64,000 bases of DNA from Trebonia sp963774945 (GTDB lineage Bacteria; Actinomycetota; Actinomycetes; Streptosporangiales; Streptosporangiaceae). Position numbers and translations under genes: made by a program. The stretch covers positions 434,001 through 498,000 of the forward strand of contig CAVZHA010000002.1 of the NCBI GenBank assembly GCA_963774945.1. Direction: 5' to 3'. Below are positions 55,489 through 63,193 of this stretch, piece after piece. The notes beneath the pieces are model-generated. The model did no database searches. It saw only the letters and a program-made list of their open reading frames with translations, and had not been told where the DNA came from. Positions within the stretch are counted from its first letter, which is position 1. Each line of letters starts with the position of its first letter.

Positions 55489-57150
55489 TCAGCCGAGCCG
55501 GGTGAGCAGGTTGTAGTCGTAGACCATGACCACGTACTGGCCGACCTGGTACTGGTGGGCCGGCGGCCCGAAGGACCGCAGCGCCGACGCGGTGGTGATG
55601 ACGCCGGTCGCGGTCGGGTCGGCCTCCGCGACGACGAAGTCCGCCCGCCGGTCGGTCGCCTGGTACCAGTCGGCCGCCGATTCCCAGCTCCACTGCCCGG
55701 TCGCCTGGTAGGTAATCGGCGTGACCTGGACCTTGCCGCCGCTGGCGACGGTGGTGGCGTTCGACTGCCAGTAGCCCGCCAGCCCGTCGGTGTAGTGGTG
55801 CGCGACGAGCCAGTCCGCCAGAGGCTGGTTGGTCGGCGGCGCCGGCGGCTGGCTGGCCGCGAAGCACAGCGCCGCCAGCCCGACCGCGAGCCACCCGCCG
55901 AGGGCGACCGCCGCCGCTCGGCCGCGCAGCCAGCGCACGGTCGGCCACCGCGCGGACACCAGCGGCGGCAGCATCCGCCCGGCCAGCACCGCGCCGAGCG
56001 GCAGCAGGATCGCGACTTCGTGGGCGTGGGCGAGGTCGGGCAGCACGGTGCCGAGGATGCCCGCCGCCAGCGTGGCCGCAGCGCCGGCCGCGACAATCTG
56101 CGTGACCCGGTCCATCCGGCTGGTGAAGAACAGGATGACGGCAAGCGCGAACCCGGCCGCCGCGAGAACCAGCCCGATCAGGTGCAGCTGGGCGCTGATC
56201 TCAAGCAGCTGATGGGTGCCGCCGTGGCCCCGGTCCGGATCGTTCGCGCCGAACAGCAGCAGCAGGGTCCGCCCCATCATCCGCGCGTTGGCCGGGATCT
56301 GCGACACCGGCGCCAGCAGCCCGTACACCAGCGGGCTGTCCCGGAAGCCGCCGAGGGCCCGGATCACCGCCTCCGCCAGCGAGGCCACGCCGACCGAGGC
56401 GACGGCCGCCGCCAGCAGCAGACCGTCGTACCTGAGCTCACTGCGCGGCCGGCGTCGCGCCGCCAGCACCAGCAGCCGCACCCCCGCCACCGCCGCCACC
56501 GGCGCGGTCGCCGCGATGAGCGTGAGCTGGTCGGCGACCTGGACCCAGGCCAGCAGCAGGCAGACGGCGGCCGGCACGTACCAGCGTTCCCGCGCGCGGT
56601 CCAGCAGCAGCAGCAGGATAAGGATCGGCACCGCGGTGCCGGCGTGGTCCGGGTTCTCCAGGAACACCTCGGTGCCGCCGGTAATGCCAGGCGCGAGCAT
56701 GATCGCGACGGCCAGCAGCGCCCGGACGGCCCCGGCCCGCCCGGTGGCGCGGCCGCGGGCGAGGAACGCGGCCAGCAGCACGGTCAGCGCGTAGGTGAGC
56801 GCTCCGCAGATGTGCACGACATCCGGCCGCAGCCCGCGCAGCGCCGTCACCAGCATGTACTCGGGAAGCTCGGTGGTGTAGAAGGAGACGTCGGCCACCC
56901 GCCAGCCCCGCAGCAGCGGGTTGCCGTGCAGCATCGCCTGGGCCTGCAAGATCATCGAGGCGCCGTCGGAGTTGAACGGCCCCACCCGCGACTGGAACAG
57001 GTAGAGGGTGAACAGGGCCGCGACGGCCAGCAGCAGGCCGCCGGCCCACAGCAGCCGCTGCCTGGGCGCCCCGATCCGCCGCGACCCGGCCGCCTTGGCC
57101 GGCTCCTGGTCATCACCGGCCGTTACGGCACTTGCGACGCTCTCACTCAT
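55489..57150 (-). CDS. Polytopic membrane protein, GT-C glycosyltransferase-like
   Basis: 553 residues, intact, with about ten transmembrane helices. After the first helix an extracytoplasmic loop reads SRVGPFNSDGASMILQAQAM LHG, with an Asp as in GT-C glycosyltransferases that use lipid-linked sugars; DVSFYTTELPEYMLVTALRG and TEVFLENPDHAGTAVPIL follow. A C-terminal soluble domain (WLVAHHYTDGLAGYWQSNAT, WYQATDRRADFVVAEADPTA) faces outward. I do not know a characterised relative. Start ATG 57150 is chosen over the longer frame because MSESVASAVTAGDD precedes the first helix normally. It is convergent with the protease gene. Confidence 0.6.
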   Translation of the reverse strand: MSESVASAVTAGDDQEPAKAAGSRRIGAPRQRLLWAGGLLLAVAALFTLYLFQSRVGPFNSDGASMILQAQAMLHGNPLLRGWRVADVSFYTTELPEYMLVTALRGLRPDVVHICGALTYALTVLLAAFLARGRATGRAGAVRALLAVAIMLAPGITGGTEVFLENPDHAGTAVPILILLLLLDRARERWYVPAAVCLLLAWVQVADQLTLIAATAPVAAVAGVRLLVLAARRRPRSELRYDGLLLAAAVASVGVASLAEAVIRALGGFRDSPLVYGLLAPVSQIPANARMMGRTLLLLFGANDPDRGHGGTHQLLEISAQLHLIGLVLAAAGFALAVILFFTSRMDRVTQIVAAGAAATLAAGILGTVLPDLAHAHEVAILLPLGAVLAGRMLPPLVSARWPTVRWLRGRAAAVALGGWLAVGLAALCFAASQPPAPPTNQPLADWLVAHHYTDGLAGYWQSNATTVASGGKVQVTPITYQATGQWSWESAADWYQATDRRADFVVAEADPTATGVITTASALRSFGPPAHQYQVGQYVVMVYDYNLLTRLG

Positions 57151-57313
57151 CTGATCTATCCGCCACCGCTCTGCCCATGCCCATGCCCACCCGATTGTCA
57201 TCCGGTTATCGCTCAGCCACCGCTAATTCAGCAGAACAGGGGGCATTTTGATAGAGCGTCACGGACACGATACCGGCCGCAACTGAGGGAAACCTGAGCC
57301 GTCGGGCGAAGGG

Positions 57314-58450
57314 CTAGGCGAGGCGGGCGCGGAGCCAGGAGTGGAAGTCGGAGATGTGATGCTCGCTGGGCACGAGGACGCCGCCGTCGCGGTAGGCGCG
57401 CGATGACATGGACGGCTGCGTCCGCGCGCAGGCGTCGAAGTCCTGCCGGTTGACCCGGTCGAACAGCTCGACCGACGGCGACACATCGGAGCCGGCGGCG
57501 ATCACCTCGGGGGAGAACAGCCAGTCGCACACCACCGTCGTCCGGTCCGGCCCGAGCGGGGTCATCCGGTGCACGATCGCGTGGTCGGGCACCAGGTTGA
57601 TGAAGACCTGGGGCCTGATGGTGATCGCGAAGTACTTCCGGTCCTGCTCGTCCGTGAGCCCCGGGAGGCGGCCGAACCCGGAAGAGCCGTCGACCGTGAA
57701 CCCGGCCGCCCGGTCGGCGAAGGCCGCGCCGTGCCCGACGTAGTACTGGGCCGCGTAGCCGCCCGCGAACTCGGGCAGCACGCTGACCAGCTCCGGGTGG
57801 ATGGTCGCGCAGTGGTAGCACTCCATGAAGTTCTCGACGATCAGCTTCCAGTTGGCGGCCACGTCGTAGCCGATCCGCCGGCCGACCGCCAGCGACTCGA
57901 GCCGGTACGCGTCGATGGCGTCGACGGTGCCGAGCCGGCCGGAAACCGCGCCCATCACCCGCTCTTCGAACGACGGCGGGGCCGCCGCCAGGCAGACCCA
58001 GACGTACCCCAGCCACTCCCGCGCGGCGACCGCCACAAGCCCGCGCTCGGAGCGGTCGATATCCGGCATCCGGGCGAGGTTGGGCGCCGCCGCCAGCCGC
58101 CCGTTGAGCTCGTACGACCAGGCGTGATAACTGCAGCGAAAATACCGGCTGACCTGCCCGGACTCCTCGGTGCAGACGCGCGCGCCGCGGTGCCTGCAGA
58201 CATTGAGCAGCGCCCGCAGCCCGCCGTCGCGCTGCCGCACCACGAGCACGCTCTCGCGCCCGGCCTGGACGGTCTGGAACTGCCCGGGCTGGCCGAGGTC
58301 GCCCGACCGCGCAACGCAGATCCAGTCGCCCTCGAAAATCGCCTGCTGCTCGCGGTCGAACACGTCGGGATCTGTGTAATAGGACCCGGGCAGCGTCGGG
58401 ATCAGCGTCGGATTGTCGGGCACAAACGGAACATACATGAATAAATGCAC
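57314..58450 (-). CDS. Rieske aromatic ring-hydroxylating oxygenase alpha subunit-like
   Basis: 378 residues. The Rieske [2Fe-2S] ligands are in NVCRHRGARV (C-x-H) and YFRCSYHAWSY (C-x2-H). The mononuclear iron site is NFMECYHCATIHPEL (two His) with a later Asp in RQDFDACART. The start LPGSYYTDPDVFDREQQAIF is like GbcA/CntA-type oxygenases, which act on glycine betaine or carnitine, rather than classical biphenyl-type enzymes. A reductase partner is not adjacent. It lies upstream of nothing on its strand and is separated from the LigAB gene by a CGAACGG palindrome. Intact. Confidence 0.85.
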   Translation of the reverse strand: MHLFMYVPFVPDNPTLIPTLPGSYYTDPDVFDREQQAIFEGDWICVARSGDLGQPGQFQTVQAGRESVLVVRQRDGGLRALLNVCRHRGARVCTEESGQVSRYFRCSYHAWSYELNGRLAAAPNLARMPDIDRSERGLVAVAAREWLGYVWVCLAAAPPSFEERVMGAVSGRLGTVDAIDAYRLESLAVGRRIGYDVAANWKLIVENFMECYHCATIHPELVSVLPEFAGGYAAQYYVGHGAAFADRAAGFTVDGSSGFGRLPGLTDEQDRKYFAITIRPQVFINLVPDHAIVHRMTPLGPDRTTVVCDWLFSPEVIAAGSDVSPSVELFDRVNRQDFDACARTQPSMSSRAYRDGGVLVPSEHHISDFHSWLRARLA

Positions 58451-58518
58451 GTCACCTAGACGCGCCGAGCCCCCGGCGCTCGCTCGTGCAGGTGTTCCAA
58501 TATGCGGGAAAGACGGAG

Positions 58519-58565
58519 CCAGGGCCCGTTCGAGATCAAAATCTTTTCTCCCGAACGGACCCTGG
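58519..58565. repeat. CGAACGG intergenic palindrome, full copy 8
   Basis: Arms 58519-58535 and 58549-58565 pair over 17 bp with two mismatches around the loop TCAAAATCTTTTC. The outer arm is CCAGGG/CCCTGG, unlike GTCGCCCCGG/CCGGGGCGAC of copy 5. Confidence 0.75.
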
Positions 58566-58591
58566 TTTCAACCCGCAGTTTCGCCGTCTCC

Positions 58592-59890
58592 TCAGCGCGC
58601 GGCCGGCGCGAGCGAGCCGAGGTTTCTGCCCGCGTCGTTCCCGGCGACCGAGTAGATCACCTGGGTGTTGCGCGTGGAGAGGAACTCCTCCAGCGTCTCG
58701 CCCCGCATCGCCGCGTAGACGTGCAGGTTGGAGACCCCGATGACGGCGGCGAGCTTCTCCAGCATGAAGAAGATGACGCCGTAGTGGATCATCCCCTGCC
58801 AGTCCCGGTTCCTGATCAGGTCCTTCTCCTCCTCGGTCAGGTCGGCCTGCTTGAACGAGGTCTCCTGGTCGTCGAGGAATTGCGCGCGGTGTTCGGGGTC
58901 GATCATCGCGTGCAGGAACTTGTTGATCCGGTACGCCTTCACGCTGGCGGCGATGTCGAACGGGTAGGTCCCGGTGAGCCTGACCGCGTCCTTGAGCTGC
59001 AGCGCCATCCGCTCGCGGTGCCGCTCGCGTACCGACGCGGGGGTCTTGCCGCCCTTGTCGTCGAGCACCAGGGTGGCGATGCCGGTCATCGACGGCAGGT
59101 AGTACGAGCTGCTAATCACGTCCACGTTGTCCGACAGCGCGCCCCGCATCATCAGCCACATGATGACCTCGGCGCCCTCGAAACCGCCGAGCTCGGCGTA
59201 CTCCGCGTGGGTCATCTCGACCAGCGAGGCCGGGTCGTCGGTGAACCGCTCGAGGAACTCGGCGTCCCACTCCGGGTTGTTGAACCCGGCCCGCTCCCCG
59301 TGCACCTGGTGCGAGAGCCCGCCGGTGGCGACGATCGCGACCGTGATGTCCTCGGGGTAGGACTCGATCGCGCGGCGCAGTGCCTTGCCCATCTTGTAGC
59401 AGCGGGCGGCGGTCGGGATCGGGAACTGCAGCACGCCGATCTGGAGCGGCACGATCGTCGTCGGCCAGCGGCCGTCGGCATGGTCGAGCAGCACCGACAT
59501 CGGCGAGAAGAAGCCGTGGTCGAGCGGCTTGTCCTGGAAGTAGGAGAGGTCGAACTCGTCAGTCACCAGGCTCTGCGCGATGTGCGCGGCCAGCTTCGGG
59601 TTGCCGGGCACCGGCGGCAGCTCGCGCGCGCCGCCGCCCTCGTCCGCGACCGGGAACTCATCGCCGATGCCGAGCGTGAACGAGGAGTAATGGTCGAAGA
59701 AGAACGACGTCACGTGGTCGTTGAAAATGTAGACGATCGCGTCGGGCTGCTTGTCCTCCAGCCAGCCGGAGACCGGCTTGAACGCCTGGAAGATCGGCGC
59801 CCAGTCCGGGTCGTCCTGCTTGTCCTGGTCATAGGCAAAGCCAATGGTCGGCGTGTGCGATGTCGCCACGCCGCCGATAATCCGAGCCAT
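58592..59890 (-). CDS. Extradiol ring-cleavage dioxygenase, LigB-LigA fusion (gallate dioxygenase-like)
   Basis: 432 residues, intact. The N-terminal 280 are a LigB-type class III extradiol domain with iron ligands in GGVATSHTPTIG (His) and VYIFNDHVTSFFFDHYSSF (His), plus KPLDHGFFSPMSVLLDH and VATGGLSHQVHG. The C-terminal 110 match LigA: HAMIDPEHRAQFLDDQETSF, EEEKDLIRNRDWQGMIHYGV. Protocatechuate 4,5-dioxygenase has these as two subunits; gallate dioxygenases (DesB/GalA) have them fused in this order and size. It opens the ring of gallate or protocatechuate. A PcaQ-like LysR gene is divergent and probably controls it. Start ATG 59890. Confidence 0.85.
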   Translation of the reverse strand: MARIIGGVATSHTPTIGFAYDQDKQDDPDWAPIFQAFKPVSGWLEDKQPDAIVYIFNDHVTSFFFDHYSSFTLGIGDEFPVADEGGGARELPPVPGNPKLAAHIAQSLVTDEFDLSYFQDKPLDHGFFSPMSVLLDHADGRWPTTIVPLQIGVLQFPIPTAARCYKMGKALRRAIESYPEDITVAIVATGGLSHQVHGERAGFNNPEWDAEFLERFTDDPASLVEMTHAEYAELGGFEGAEVIMWLMMRGALSDNVDVISSSYYLPSMTGIATLVLDDKGGKTPASVRERHRERMALQLKDAVRLTGTYPFDIAASVKAYRINKFLHAMIDPEHRAQFLDDQETSFKQADLTEEEKDLIRNRDWQGMIHYGVIFFMLEKLAAVIGVSNLHVYAAMRGETLEEFLSTRNTQVIYSVAGNDAGRNLGSLAPAAR

Positions 59891-60056
59891 ATTTCGCCTC
59901 CGCAAATGCCCGTGGTGCTGCGCCGCGACACTGCCCGTAGTCGCCCCCTTCCGTCGCGTGACAGATGGGTTCTCTCTGGCGAACGGGTCGGTCGCGTCAT
60001 ATGTGACTCTATAGTTTCTATCAAGTGAAGTAAATTGACTTGTTGATCATCAATCC

Positions 60057-60071
60057 ATAACCTGAGGTTAT
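60057..60071. promoter_or_regulatory. PcaQ-like operator palindrome overlapping the LysR start
   Basis: ATAACCTGAGGTTAT is a palindrome with a single central base. It is very close to the PcaQ consensus ATAACC-N4-GGTTAA. Its last bases include the ATG of the LysR gene (60070), so autoregulation is likely. Confidence 0.6.
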
Positions 60072-61045
60072 GGAAGTACGCGATGTCGGGCCGGAGTCGG
60101 GTGATCGCAGTGGGTTGGCGACATCGGGCGCGCTGTCCCGCATCCGGCTCAGGCACCTCAGCTGTTTCGTGGTCGTCGCCCAGGAGCGGACGCTCGCGCG
60201 GGCAGCCGACCGGCTCCATCTCAGCCAGCCGGCCGTCTCCAAGACGCTGACCGAGCTGGAACGGCTGGCCGGCCACCAGCTGGTCGAGCGGAGCCGCGCG
60301 GGCACCCAGCTGACTGCGGCGGGCGAGCGGTTCCTGCGCTACGCGGTCGACGTGACCCGGGCGCTCGACTCGGCCGCCGCCGCCCTGACCGAGGCCGAGC
60401 CGCCGCGCTATCCGACCGTGCGCGTCGCCGCGCTGCCGACGGCGGCGGGCGGGCTGCTCGCGCAGGCGATCGCCCGGCTGCGCGGACGCCTGGCCGCACG
60501 CGGGGGTGCGGGTGCAGACCGGGCACAACCCGGAGCTGATAGCGGCGCTGCGGGCGGGCGAGGTCGACTTCGCGGTCGGCCGGATCGCGGAGCCCGCGAT
60601 GATGGCGGGCGTCTCGTTCGAGCTGCTCTACGCCGAGTCGCTCGCCGTCGTCACCCGTCCGGAGCACCGGCTGGCGGCGCTGGCGCCGGCCGGCCGCTCG
60701 GTCCCGCTGCTCTCGCTGCTCAGCTACCCCCTGGTCATCCCCGGCATCGGCACTGCCCCCAGGCACGACGTCGAGGGGTTCTTCGAGGCGCAGGGGATCG
60801 CGCTGCCGCCTGGCCGGACCGAGACCCAGTCGGTCTCGGTCGCGCGGGCGCTGACCCTGCTGTCGGACACGGTCTGGATCACCCCGCAGCACGCGGTCCA
60901 GCTTGATCTCGACCGGGGCTGGCTGCGTAAGCTCAACGTCCCCATGCCCGGCAGCGCTGAGCCGGTCGGCATCCTGTCAAGCAGCGGAACGACCCCCGGC
61001 GAGCTCGCCAAGCAGCTGATGGAGACGCTCCGCGAGCTCGCGTGA
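60070..61045 (+). CDS. PcaQ-like LysR-family regulator, one frameshift
   Basis: About 325 residues. The HTH is IRLRHLSCFVVVAQERTLAR, AADRLHLSQPAVSKTLTELE. The RIRLRHLxCF wording with LSQPAVSKTLTELE is typical of PcaQ/GalR-like regulators of protocatechuate and gallate genes. After an indel near 60500 the effector domain reads VQTGHNPELIAALRAGEVDF and ALTLLSDTVWITPQHAVQLD. It is divergent from the LigB-LigA gene. ATG 60070 overlaps the palindrome; TTG 60115 is an alternative start. A terminator-like palindrome follows at 61061. Confidence 0.85.
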
Positions 61046-61060
61046 GCCGGAAATCGTTGC

Positions 61061-61110
61061 GCCAAATGCGCTTTTGGGCTCACTCTTGCCGGCCCAAAAG
61101 CGCATTTGGC
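61061..61110. repeat. Convergent-gene palindrome, copy 2 (perfect)
   Basis: GCCAAATGCGCTTTTGGGC (61061-61079) pairs without mismatch to 61092-61110 around the loop TCACTCTTGCCG, identical to the loop of copy 1 at 9514-9561. It lies 16 bp past the LysR stop and 26 bp from the end of the opposing gene. Confidence 0.8.
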
Positions 61111-61135
61111 ACTGACGCCTGCCCTGGACCGAGGG

Positions 61136-61435
61136 TCAGCTGGTGTTGACCGGGATGAGCGGGTGGATGGCCGGAGCTTGCACCAGGTGCTCGGAGGCCG
61201 CGCTGAGCGCCTGCTGTACCTGCGGACTCTGGTAGTGCGCGTTCAGTTCCTCCTGCGAGCCCCAGGTCTCGACCGTGATGAAGGTGGCCGGGTCAACCGC
61301 CGACGTGAAGAGCTGGTACGAGTTGCATCCGGGTTCAGAGCGGGCGGGATCGACCAGCGCCTGCAGCGCCTCGCCGACCAGCTTCACCGACCCGGGCTTA
61401 GCCGTCATTACCGCGACAACCTGGAGATTAGCCAT
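61136..61435 (-). CDS. YgiN-like quinol monooxygenase (ABM domain)
   Basis: 99 residues of the antibiotic biosynthesis monooxygenase fold: LQVVAVMTAKPGSVKLVGEA, ARSEPGCNSYQLFTSAVDPA, TFITVETWGSQEELNAHYQS and a C-terminal helix EHLVQAPAIHPLIPV. Such cofactor-free enzymes oxidise quinols or aromatic rings. Its place beside ring-cleavage genes fits a side role in aromatic degradation. It is intact and convergent with the LysR gene. Confidence 0.85.
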   Translation of the reverse strand: MANLQVVAVMTAKPGSVKLVGEALQALVDPARSEPGCNSYQLFTSAVDPATFITVETWGSQEELNAHYQSPQVQQALSAASEHLVQAPAIHPLIPVNTS

Positions 61436-61552
61436 GACCAGTCCCGTCCCCGAAGGCCGGCCGCATCGCCGGCGTCCCGGCCAGCCTACGTCCGCCCCCG
61501 CCGCTGACCGGGTCGCCGCGCGGTGCCTCGACGGGCACTGAGGCCTTAGCCT

Positions 61553-61999
61553 TTACTGCGCGTCCAGGGGCGTGAGCACGAAGATGGGCATCGTCCTGGT
61601 GGTCTTCTTCTGGTATTCGGCGTAGTCCGCATAGGCCGCGACGGCCCGCTCGAACCAGGCCGCGTACTCCTCGCCGTGGACCTCCCTGGCCTGGTAGTCC
61701 TGCTTGACCGGGCCGTCCTGCAGCTCCACGTGCGGGTTCGCGGTCAGGTTGTAGTACCACACCGGGTGCTTGGGCGCGCCCCCCAGCGACGCGACCACGG
61801 CGTACTCGCCGTCGTGCTCGACCCGCATCAGCGGCGTCTTGCGCAGCTTCCCGGTCTTGGCCCCGACCGAGGTCAGCACGATCACGAGCTGGCCGCTGGG
61901 GTTCTTATTGCCCTCGGCGCCGCCCGAGCGCTCGTAGAGCTCCACCTGGTCGCGGGCGAAGTCGAACTCGCTCGGTGCGTACTCTCCGGTGAGAGGCAT
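61553..61999 (-). CDS. F420H2-dependent reductase of the Ddn/nitroreductase family
   Basis: 148 residues. It reads FARDQVELYERSGGAEGNKN, VIVLTSVGAKTGKLRKTPLM with the GAKTGKxRKTPLMRVEHDGxY signature of deazaflavin (F420)-dependent nitroreductases, and HPVWYYNLTANPHVELQDGP. Family members use F420H2 to reduce quinones, aflatoxins or nitro compounds in actinobacteria. ATG 61999 (MPLTGEYAPSEFDF) is preferred to 62065. It is divergent from a TetR regulator, its likely controller. Confidence 0.88.
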   Translation of the reverse strand: MPLTGEYAPSEFDFARDQVELYERSGGAEGNKNPSGQLVIVLTSVGAKTGKLRKTPLMRVEHDGEYAVVASLGGAPKHPVWYYNLTANPHVELQDGPVKQDYQAREVHGEEYAAWFERAVAAYADYAEYQKKTTRTMPIFVLTPLDAQ

Positions 62000-62109
62000 G
62001 TCTCCACCTTCCAATCGCGTCGCTTGACGTGATCGCCGCGTTCTGCCGCCGCGATCGTTGAGCATAAACGGACTATACCCCGCTTAGTATTCCGCCGTAG
62101 AGTGACTGC

Positions 62110-62718
62110 GTGAGCCAGCCCGTTATCTGGGGACCGCCGCCCGCCGAGCGCGCCGATGCCGCCCGCAACCGGGTGCACCTGCTCGCCACCGCCCGACAGA
62201 TGCTGGCCGAGCAGGGCGCGGCCCGGCTGACCATGGACGGGCTGGCGGAACGGGCGGGTTTGGGCAAGGGCACGGTGTTCCGCCGGTTCGGCACCCGGGC
62301 GGGCATCTTCCAGGCGCTGCTCGATGACGACGAACGGGAGTTCCAGCAGCGGGTGCTGTCCGGGCCGCCGCCGCTCGGCCCCGGCGCCGCTCCGCTGGAG
62401 CGGCTGATCGCCTACGGCCGCGCCCGGGCCGTCTTCATGGTCAGGCGCCGGGACATCGCCCGGGCCGCCCTCGACGGCAGTCAGCCCACGCCGGCCGGGC
62501 CGCGGACGCCGATGTCCCAGCTCCACATCCGCATGCTGCTCGGGCAGCTCAGCCTCGGCCGGGCCGACCTGGAGATGCTGACCATCCAGCTCGCCGCCGC
62601 CCTCGACGGCCCGGTGCTGCTCTACCTCTCGTCGGGCGAACTCGCCGACGCCGACGACGTCGAGCAGCGGATCGGGCGGGCCTGGCGGGACCTCGTCGAA
62701 CGGGTATGCCGACCATGA
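62110..62718 (+). CDS. TetR-family repressor
   Basis: 202 residues. The HTH is LLATARQMLAEQGAARLTMD, GLAERAGLGKGTVFRRFGTR. The C-terminal ligand domain has MVRRRDIARAALDGSQPTPA. It is divergent from the F420-type reductase, with 110 bp between the starts and an imperfect inverted repeat (CGGACTATA/TTAGTATTCCG, 62069-62094) there that could be its operator. The start is GTG 62110. Confidence 0.85.
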   Translation: MSQPVIWGPPPAERADAARNRVHLLATARQMLAEQGAARLTMDGLAERAGLGKGTVFRRFGTRAGIFQALLDDDEREFQQRVLSGPPPLGPGAAPLERLIAYGRARAVFMVRRRDIARAALDGSQPTPAGPRTPMSQLHIRMLLGQLSLGRADLEMLTIQLAAALDGPVLLYLSSGELADADDVEQRIGRAWRDLVERVCRP

Positions 62719-62753
62719 CGCGACGCGGGCCGCGGGCAGTCCCCCGCTCAGGG

Positions 62754-63155
62754 CTACTTGACCGCGCGCTCGGCGGCACCGCGTCCGAGGCAGAACTCGT
62801 TCCCGTCCGGGTCGGCGAACACCACCCACCCGGTCCCGTCCGCTCGCCGTCGATCATCGAGCACCACCGCGCCCAGGCTGATCGCCCGCTCGATCTGCTC
62901 GTCGCGCCTGGTTGAGGTCGGCCACAGGTCGAAATGGATCCGGTTCTTGGTCGTCTTCCCCTCCGGGACGCGCAGGAACAGCAGCCCGGGCTGACCGGGA
63001 GTCGGCACGACCAGCACCGAGTCGTCTTGCGGCATGTCGCCGGGCCGGATCTCGCGCTCAAGCAGCGCCGCCCAGAACGCCGCCAGCGCGTGCGGGTCCC
63101 GTGCGTCGAAGGTGATCTCGTGAATCTCCAGGGCTCGATCGTCGCCGTTTGCCAT
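62754..63155 (-). CDS. VOC-superfamily (glyoxalase-like) protein
   Basis: 133 residues: EITFDARDPHALAAFWAALL, SVLVVPTPGQPGLLFLRVPE, KNRIHFDLWPTSTRRDEQIE and GTGWVVFADPDGNEFCLG. The FDARDPHALAAFWAALL start and DPDGNEFCL end are the usual marks of actinobacterial VOC proteins, which use a metal for lyase, dioxygenase or resistance reactions. The VVLDDRRRADGTGW turn is slightly short, so a small indel is possible. Function unknown. ATG 63155. Confidence 0.82.
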   Translation of the reverse strand: MANGDDRALEIHEITFDARDPHALAAFWAALLEREIRPGDMPQDDSVLVVPTPGQPGLLFLRVPEGKTTKNRIHFDLWPTSTRRDEQIERAISLGAVVLDDRRRADGTGWVVFADPDGNEFCLGRGAAERAVK

Positions 63156-63193
63156 GACGCCAAGGAAACCATGGTTCAGGCACGCGGGTCAGG

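Noticed and set aside
52974..56144. A 1056-codon open frame on the minus strand opposite the protease and membrane genes
   Set aside because: It is antisense to two genes with clear domains, has no recognisable motif, and long antisense frames are common at this GC content.
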